Part shown: positions 32,524-36,899 of the stretch, piece after piece
How the letters are laid out: every line of letters begins with the position of its first letter
Position numbering within the stretch: position 1 is the first letter of the stretch
Source of the DNA: Thermodesulfatator autotrophicus
GTDB taxonomy: Bacteria; Desulfobacterota; Thermodesulfobacteria; Thermodesulfobacteriales; Thermodesulfatatoraceae
Reading direction: 5' to 3'
Assembly (NCBI RefSeq): GCF_001642325.1
Contig: NZ_LSFI01000029.1
Coordinates: forward strand, 1 to 36,899
DNA: 36,899 bases
Made by a program: the position numbers and the translations under genes
The notes under the pieces: model-generated
Databases searched by the model: none
Told to the model about the DNA's origin: nothing
The model's input: only the letters and a program-made list of their open reading frames with translations

Positions 32524-33732
32524 ATGGAGATATTTATTCCTAACAAAGAAATTTCTGGTTGTGGTTTATCAGGGGTTATTAACCGCAAAGGTGAACTCAT
32601 TAAAGGCGAAGTGATCATAGAGTCCATCTGTTGCCAGATGGACCGAGGGAATGGTCTTGGAGCAGGTTACGCGGCCTATGGCATATATCCAGAGTTTGCC
32701 GAGCACTACTGCCTGCACGTAATGGCTGACACCAAAAAGGCCTTGAAAGAGGTAGAAGAAATACTTGCCCATAAGTGTTATCTGGTCCATCAGGAAAAAA
32801 TTCCCACTCGTCCTGTTCCGGGAATTACTTCACCTCCACGTTTTTACCGTTACTTTGTTAAACCTCGTTATGAAGGAGACCTGCGCGAGATATGTGAAGG
32901 CACCCCTGACGAAGACGATTATATGGTCCGTCTGGTAATGAAGATAAACCGTGATGTGCCAGGGGCCTACATTATTTCTTCTGGCCGTAATATGGGGGCC
33001 TTTAAAGGGGTAGGCTTTCCTGACCAGATAGCCGAATTTTTCCGACTTGACGAATACTCAGCCTATATCTGGACAGCTCATAATCGTTTCCCTACTAACA
33101 CTCCGGGCTGGTGGGGAGGCGCCCACCCCTTTACCATTCTAGACTGGTCCATAGTGCATAACGGCGAAATCTCAAGTTATGGGACTAATCGTCGGTACCT
33201 GGAAATGTTTGGCTATCATTGTACACTTCTTACTGATACCGAAGTTGTAGCCTATCTTCTGGATCTTCTTATCAGACGGCATGGCCTGCCCATAGAACTT
33301 GCCTGTATGGCCCTGGCCCCACCATTCTGGGAAGAAATAGACCGCATGGAAGAGCCTGAGAGAAGTGTTTGTACCGCTATTCGTGCGGTTTATGGCCCGG
33401 CCATGCTTAACGGGCCTTTTGCCATTCTTTTTGCCTATAACGGCGGGCTGGTGGGCCTAAACGATCGAGTAAAACTTAGACCCTTAGTAGCCGCTAAAAA
33501 AGGTGATTTTTATTACATGGCCAGTGAAGAAGCGGCTATTAGGGCCATTTGTCCTGACCCTGACGAAGTCTGGTGTCCTAAAGCTGGAGAGCCAGTAATT
33601 GTAGAACTTGAACCCGATACCATCCCCAATCAACGGAGTTATTTGCGTGGTGAGCCTTTTCAGATTTCATCGCCTGTTTGCCGTATCTCCCTGGTAGAGG
33701 AAGAAGAAACCGAAGAAGAGGAAGAGGCGTAA
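32524..33732 (+). CDS. Glutamate synthase glutaminase subunit (class II amidotransferase, archaeal type)
   Basis: 402 residues. A class II (Ntn) glutamine amidotransferase domain that releases ammonia from glutamine. The catalytic cysteine is probably Cys13 in SGCGLSGVINRKGEL, preceded by a short leader that would have to be removed to expose it. Other blocks are AHNRFPTNTPGWWGGAHPF, VHNGEISSYGTNRRYLE and LLTDTEVVAYLLD. The C-terminus is a run of glutamates. It lies 2 bp after the FMN-domain gene and 10 bp before the GXGXG gene. In most bacteria all three parts form one GltB chain of about 1500 residues. Confidence 0.94.
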   Translation: MEIFIPNKEISGCGLSGVINRKGELIKGEVIIESICCQMDRGNGLGAGYAAYGIYPEFAEHYCLHVMADTKKALKEVEEILAHKCYLVHQEKIPTRPVPGITSPPRFYRYFVKPRYEGDLREICEGTPDEDDYMVRLVMKINRDVPGAYIISSGRNMGAFKGVGFPDQIAEFFRLDEYSAYIWTAHNRFPTNTPGWWGGAHPFTILDWSIVHNGEISSYGTNRRYLEMFGYHCTLLTDTEVVAYLLDLLIRRHGLPIELACMALAPPFWEEIDRMEEPERSVCTAIRAVYGPAMLNGPFAILFAYNGGLVGLNDRVKLRPLVAAKKGDFYYMASEEAAIRAICPDPDEVWCPKAGEPVIVELEPDTIPNQRSYLRGEPFQISSPVCRISLVEEEETEEEEEA

Positions 33733-33742
33733 GGAGTTTGTT

Positions 33743-34486
33743 ATGGTTTTTGAAATTGACGCCAAAGATTTACATTACCGGGAATTAAATCAGCAGATTC
33801 GTAAGGCCATTGCCGAAGGTGCCAAGCATCTTGTCATAAAACATGTAAATGGTCATCGTTATTTGGCTGCGGGAGTTTCGGCTGAAGTTGACATAGACGT
33901 CTATGGAGTTCCTGGCCTTGATCTTGGCGCTTTTATGCGCGGCCCGCGTATAAGAGTTCACGGTAACACCCAGGATGGAGCCGGAAATACCATGGACGAA
34001 GGGAAAATCATCGTGGAAGGTATGGCCGGTGATGTAGTGGGCTATGCCATGCGCGGTGGGAAAATTTTTATAGCCTCTGATGTAGGTTATCGGGTTGGTA
34101 TCCACATGAAATCCTATATGGACAAAATACCGGTTCTTGTTATCGGTGGTAAAGCTGGAGATTTTCTTGGAGAATATATGGCTGGGGGGATAATCGTCCT
34201 TTTGGGTCTAAATTCTCGCTACCCTGAACGTCCTCTAGCTGGCATGTTTTTGGGCACAGGTATGCACGGCGGGGTAATTTATGTAAGGGGGCATCTTCCT
34301 GAGACCCAGATTAGCCCGGTTTTAAAAATTGAAGAAATAGACGATAAAGATAAAGCTACACTTGAAAATATCCTTATTGAATACGCTAAAGACCTGAATT
34401 TTGATTTAGAAGAAATTTGGAAGGAGAAATTTTTTAAGATAAAACCAAAAACACATCGTCCTTACGGAAAACTCTATGCCTACTAA
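33743..34486 (+). CDS. Glutamate synthase GXGXG-domain subunit (archaeal type)
   Basis: 247 residues. The GXGXG right-handed helix is evident in repeated VDIDVYGVPGLDLGAFM, IRVHGNTQDGAGNTM, IIVEGMAGDVVGYAM, IFIASDVGYRVGIHM and IGGKAGDFLGEYMAGG segments. In fused GltB this domain is structural and helps pass ammonia between sites. AAGGAG precedes the ATG. The last 11 bp overlap purM in another frame. No gltD-like NADPH subunit follows, so electrons may come from ferredoxin or a subunit encoded elsewhere. Confidence 0.93.
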   Translation: MVFEIDAKDLHYRELNQQIRKAIAEGAKHLVIKHVNGHRYLAAGVSAEVDIDVYGVPGLDLGAFMRGPRIRVHGNTQDGAGNTMDEGKIIVEGMAGDVVGYAMRGGKIFIASDVGYRVGIHMKSYMDKIPVLVIGGKAGDFLGEYMAGGIIVLLGLNSRYPERPLAGMFLGTGMHGGVIYVRGHLPETQISPVLKIEEIDDKDKATLENILIEYAKDLNFDLEEIWKEKFFKIKPKTHRPYGKLYAY

Positions 34487-35525
34487 AGCCAAACGTTACG
34501 CAGAAGCCGGGGTTGATATAGAAGCCGCTGACAAGCTGGTTAGTAAGATAAAAAAACTGGCGGCTACTACTTTTCGTCGTGGAGTTTTAACAGAGATAGG
34601 CGGTTTTGCCGGGCTTTTTGCCCTTAATACTGACCGCTATAAAAATCCTGTCTTGGTATCCTCCACCGATGGAGTCGGCACCAAGATTAAAGTAGCCGTG
34701 GCTGTCGGGAAACACCGGGGTATTGGCATAGATCTCGTGGCCATGTGTGTAAACGATATTATCGTCACCGGGGCTGCCCCTATGTTTTTTCTTGACTACC
34801 TTGCTTTTGGTAAGATTAATGAAAAAGTAGCCCTGGAGCTAATTGAAGGGATTACCGAGGGTTGTAAAGAGGCTGACTGTGCCCTTATAGGTGGTGAAAC
34901 AGCAGAGATGCCTGGCATGTATGCCGAAGGGGATTATGACTGTGTAGGCTTTACGGTAGGGGTGGTTGATCGGGATGAAATTATAGATGGCTCCGAAATA
35001 GCCGTAGGGGATATTCTCTTGGGGCTTTCCTCAAATGGGCTCCACAGCAATGGTTTTTCCCTGGTGCGTAAAATTCTTTTTGAAGAATTAAAGCTCTCTT
35101 TGGATGCTATCCCTGAAGGCCTTGATAAACCTTTAGCTGAGGAACTTTTGAGGCCCACTAAAATCTATGTGCGTCCGGTTTTAGGTCTTTTAAGGCAGGG
35201 TTTCAGATTAAAAGGCCTTGCCCATATTACCGGAGGAGGTTTTTACGACAATATTCCCCGTGTGTTACCAAAAGGCTGTAAGGCCGTTATTAATAAAAAC
35301 GCCTGGCCGCGGCCGGCAATTTTCTCTTTCCTTCAAGAAAAGGGGCAAATACCTGAAGAAGAAATGTTTCAAACGTTTAACTGCGGGATAGGGATGGTGC
35401 TTATTGTTTCCCCTGAAAAACTTCAGGACATAAAACTCATCCTTGAAGGCATGGAAGAGGAAGTCTTTGAGATTGGCCATATTGAAGCCAGAAAAAAAGA
35501 CGAACCTTCAGTCATTATAACTTGA
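34476..35525 (+). CDS. purM: Phosphoribosylformylglycinamidine cyclo-ligase
   Basis: 349 residues, usual PurM length. AIR synthase motifs are in order: YAEAGVDIEAADKLV, VSSTDGVGTKIKVA, MCVNDIIVTGAAPMFFLDY, IGGETAEMPGMY, GLSSNGLHSNGFSLVRK and HITGGGFYDNIPRVLP. It closes the imidazole ring in purine synthesis using ATP. The ATG overlaps the end of the GXGXG subunit gene by 11 bp, tying purine and glutamate synthesis into one transcript; purine synthesis consumes glutamine and regenerates glutamate. Confidence 0.98.
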   Translation: MPTKAKRYAEAGVDIEAADKLVSKIKKLAATTFRRGVLTEIGGFAGLFALNTDRYKNPVLVSSTDGVGTKIKVAVAVGKHRGIGIDLVAMCVNDIIVTGAAPMFFLDYLAFGKINEKVALELIEGITEGCKEADCALIGGETAEMPGMYAEGDYDCVGFTVGVVDRDEIIDGSEIAVGDILLGLSSNGLHSNGFSLVRKILFEELKLSLDAIPEGLDKPLAEELLRPTKIYVRPVLGLLRQGFRLKGLAHITGGGFYDNIPRVLPKGCKAVINKNAWPRPAIFSFLQEKGQIPEEEMFQTFNCGIGMVLIVSPEKLQDIKLILEGMEEEVFEIGHIEARKKDEPSVIIT

Positions 35526-35526
35526 T

Positions 35527-35934
35527 ATGATTCCTGTCCTGGTTTCTGCTTGCCTTTTAGGCCTTTCTACCCGCTACGATGGAACTTCTAAAGAAGCCGA
35601 GATAATAAAAACCCTGGCCCAAAGATATATTTTAGTGCCCTTTTGTCCGGAACAACTCGGCGGATTGAGTACTCCCAGGCCTCCTGCTGACCTCTACGGT
35701 GGAGATGGTCTGGCCGTGCTTGAAGGAAAGGCTAAAGTTATAACTAAAGATGGCCTTGATGTTACCCAGGCCTTTATTAAAGGCGCCTACGAGAGCCTCA
35801 AAATAGCCAAAATTTTAAAGATAAACCAGGTCTTTTGTAAGGCCAGGAGTCCTTCCTGTGGTTTGACTCCGGTAATGGGGGTAACAACGGCTCTATTCCA
35901 TCTTGAAGGGCTTAAGATAGAAGAAATTGATTGA
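35527..35934 (+). CDS. DUF523 family protein
   Basis: 135 residues, 1 bp after the purM stop, no clear ribosome site of its own. Family blocks are VSACLLGLSTRYDG, FCPEQLGGLSTPRPP and FCKARSPSCGLTPVMG, each with conserved cysteines (Cys9 and the two in the CKARSPSC segment) that suggest a metal or redox site. Biochemical role unknown. The 3' end overlaps pgpA on the opposite strand by 23 bp. Confidence 0.9.
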   Translation: MIPVLVSACLLGLSTRYDGTSKEAEIIKTLAQRYILVPFCPEQLGGLSTPRPPADLYGGDGLAVLEGKAKVITKDGLDVTQAFIKGAYESLKIAKILKINQVFCKARSPSCGLTPVMGVTTALFHLEGLKIEEID

Positions 35935-36373
35935 TAAGCTTTAGGCAAAGATGGGCAGCTATTCCGGCTAAAACGTCATCCATCATAATACCAAGCCCTC
36001 CAGGAAGTTTTTCTCCCAGGCGAATAGGTAAAGGCTTCCAGATATCAAAAAGCCTGAAAAGAAGAAAGCCTAATAGCAGGTTAACAAGAGTTATATCAAA
36101 AGAGATAAGAGCAATCCATTGGCCGGCTATTTCGTCAATGACCACTTCAGAAGGGTCTTTGTCTTTTGTATTTTGAATATAAATTTCCGCGGCCCAGATG
36201 CCTGTTAAAAAGAAAATTACCGCCAGGAGGCTTTGAAGGGCTGGATGAAAGATAGGCCCTGTTAAAGCCATAAGGCCTACCGCCCCCAATGAACCCCAGG
36301 TGCCTGGAGCTTTTGGAAGACAACCCAACCCAAAACCAGTAGCTATTAACCTGGCCGTAGATTCTTTTCCCAC
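35912..36373 (-). CDS. pgpA: Phosphatidylglycerophosphatase A
   Basis: About 154 residues from GTG 36373. The frame runs back to TTG 36451, but that start would overlap the HDOD gene and has no ribosome site; the GTG is also poorly supported, so the start is uncertain. Motifs are ATGFGLGCLPKAPGTWGSLGA, DPSEVVIDEIAGQWIAL and PGGLGIMMDDVLAGIAAHL, with acidic residues typical of the PgpA metal site and four predicted membrane segments. It removes phosphate from phosphatidylglycerol phosphate in membrane lipid synthesis. Confidence 0.93.
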   Translation of the reverse strand: MGKESTARLIATGFGLGCLPKAPGTWGSLGAVGLMALTGPIFHPALQSLLAVIFFLTGIWAAEIYIQNTKDKDPSEVVIDEIAGQWIALISFDITLVNLLLGFLLFRLFDIWKPLPIRLGEKLPGGLGIMMDDVLAGIAAHLCLKLINQFLLS

Positions 36374-36415
36374 TTTTTTGCTAAATTTTTCTAAGATCTT
36401 TCCGATAAAACTTAG

Positions 36416-36886
36416 ATGATGAGAACTGGTAATACAAGTGATATCTCTCAAATAAATTGGTCAAAATTAAAAGAGCTTCTAGCAGAAAAGGAACTCCCTT
36501 GTAGCTATGTAGCCCTCAGTTTATTAGAAACTCTTGAAGATATAGAAGAAATATCCTTACAGGATTTAGCTGCCCATATTTTAAAGGATTACGGTCTCAC
36601 CAATAAGGTAATAAAACTTGCCAACTCCAGCTTTTATAACCCTTCAGGGGTGGAAATAATAACTGTTTCAAGAGCAATTTTATTTTTAGGGTTTGAAAAA
36701 ATCAGGGAAATTATTTTGGTGTCTGAGTATCTGGAAGAAATTATTTCTAAGTCTAGTCCAGAAAATCGCGATATCCTTTTGCGCCTTTTAGGGGAAACAT
36801 TTTTAGGGGCCTTTCTGGGAAAACAGTTGGCTTTACATCTAAAATTGCCCGCTGAAGAATTTTTTATTCAGCTCCTTTTCCGGTAG
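36416..36886 (+). CDS. HDOD-domain protein, shorter than a usual domain
   Basis: 156 residues. The HDOD signature is present: LPCSYVALSLLETLEDI, LAAHILKDYGLTNKVIKLANSSFYNP, and ISRAILFLGF-like TVSRAILFLGFEKIREI. HDOD proteins act in signal networks and are usually at least 200 residues. Here the frame stops just where the family normally has a GLLH(D/N)-type segment (PAEEFFIQLLFR, then stop). Either this is a short form or a frameshift has split the gene; only 13 bases follow before the window ends. No ribosome site is visible and the start is tentative. Confidence 0.7.
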   Translation: MMRTGNTSDISQINWSKLKELLAEKELPCSYVALSLLETLEDIEEISLQDLAAHILKDYGLTNKVIKLANSSFYNPSGVEIITVSRAILFLGFEKIREIILVSEYLEEIISKSSPENRDILLRLLGETFLGAFLGKQLALHLKLPAEEFFIQLLFR

Positions 36887-36899
36887 TATTTCAGTAATT

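Overview
The window looks like chromosomal DNA of a Gram-negative, probably thermophilic and anaerobic bacterium. The closest fit is the Thermodesulfobacteria (Thermodesulfatator or Thermodesulfobacterium type). This is inferred from gene content, not from a marker gene. It has periplasmic DegP and parvulin proteins with signal peptides (two membranes), an archaeal-type methionine adenosyltransferase, a glutamate synthase split into three archaeal-style subunits with a built-in ferredoxin domain, a DacZ-like diadenylate cyclase, a KaiC-like ATPase and a ComB-family phosphosulfolactate phosphatase. Coding density is high, with short gaps and many overlapping start/stop codons. I see no rRNA, tRNA, CRISPR array or insertion sequence.

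Layout. 103-3382 (-): a periplasmic LivK-like binding protein gene overlapping a hybrid sensor kinase gene, read here as a solute-sensing pair. 3395-3796: a gap with an interspersed repeat and a strong terminator. 3797-11985 (-): eight tightly packed genes read as one operon: glgC, a KaiC-like ATPase, a left-handed beta-helix protein, a parvulin, an RNase H-fold exonuclease, a DacZ-like c-di-AMP synthase, an unusual fusion of a ribosome-hibernation (HPF/RaiA) domain to sigma-70-like regions 2 and 4, and degP. 12340-13011 (-): a SYLF-domain protein. 13150-17407 (+): a formyltransferase, a CobD-like PLP enzyme, ComB and NadE. 17408-18058 (-): a CPBP protease. 18081-18614 (+): cobO. 18615-21067 (-): the classic dnaX-ybaB-recR cluster. 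21484-25311 (+): valS and archaeal-type mat. 25353-27710 (-): an FKBP isomerase, a cysteine-cluster protein and a DUF1015 protein. 27850-28882 (+): an AT-rich three-gene cassette (small zinc-finger protein, unknown basic/acidic protein, PIN-domain protein). 28977-30054 (+): DUF948-like and YtxH-like envelope proteins. 30051-30851 (-): nadK. 30962-35934 (+): three glutamate synthase genes, purM and a DUF523 gene. 35912-36373 (-): pgpA. 36416-36886 (+): a short HDOD protein at the window edge.

Three items deserve most attention. The first is the HPF-sigma fusion, placed directly before degP and after a c-di-AMP synthase, so it may link stress signalling, ribosome hibernation and envelope proteolysis. 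The second is the PIN cassette, which has its own near-consensus promoter with an overlapping palindrome and is bounded by exact 19-bp direct repeats; this looks like a mobile toxin-antitoxin-like module that I cannot assign to a named family. The third is a perfectly phased A_AAA_AAG heptamer in dnaX that would yield a 430-residue gamma subunit by -1 frameshifting.
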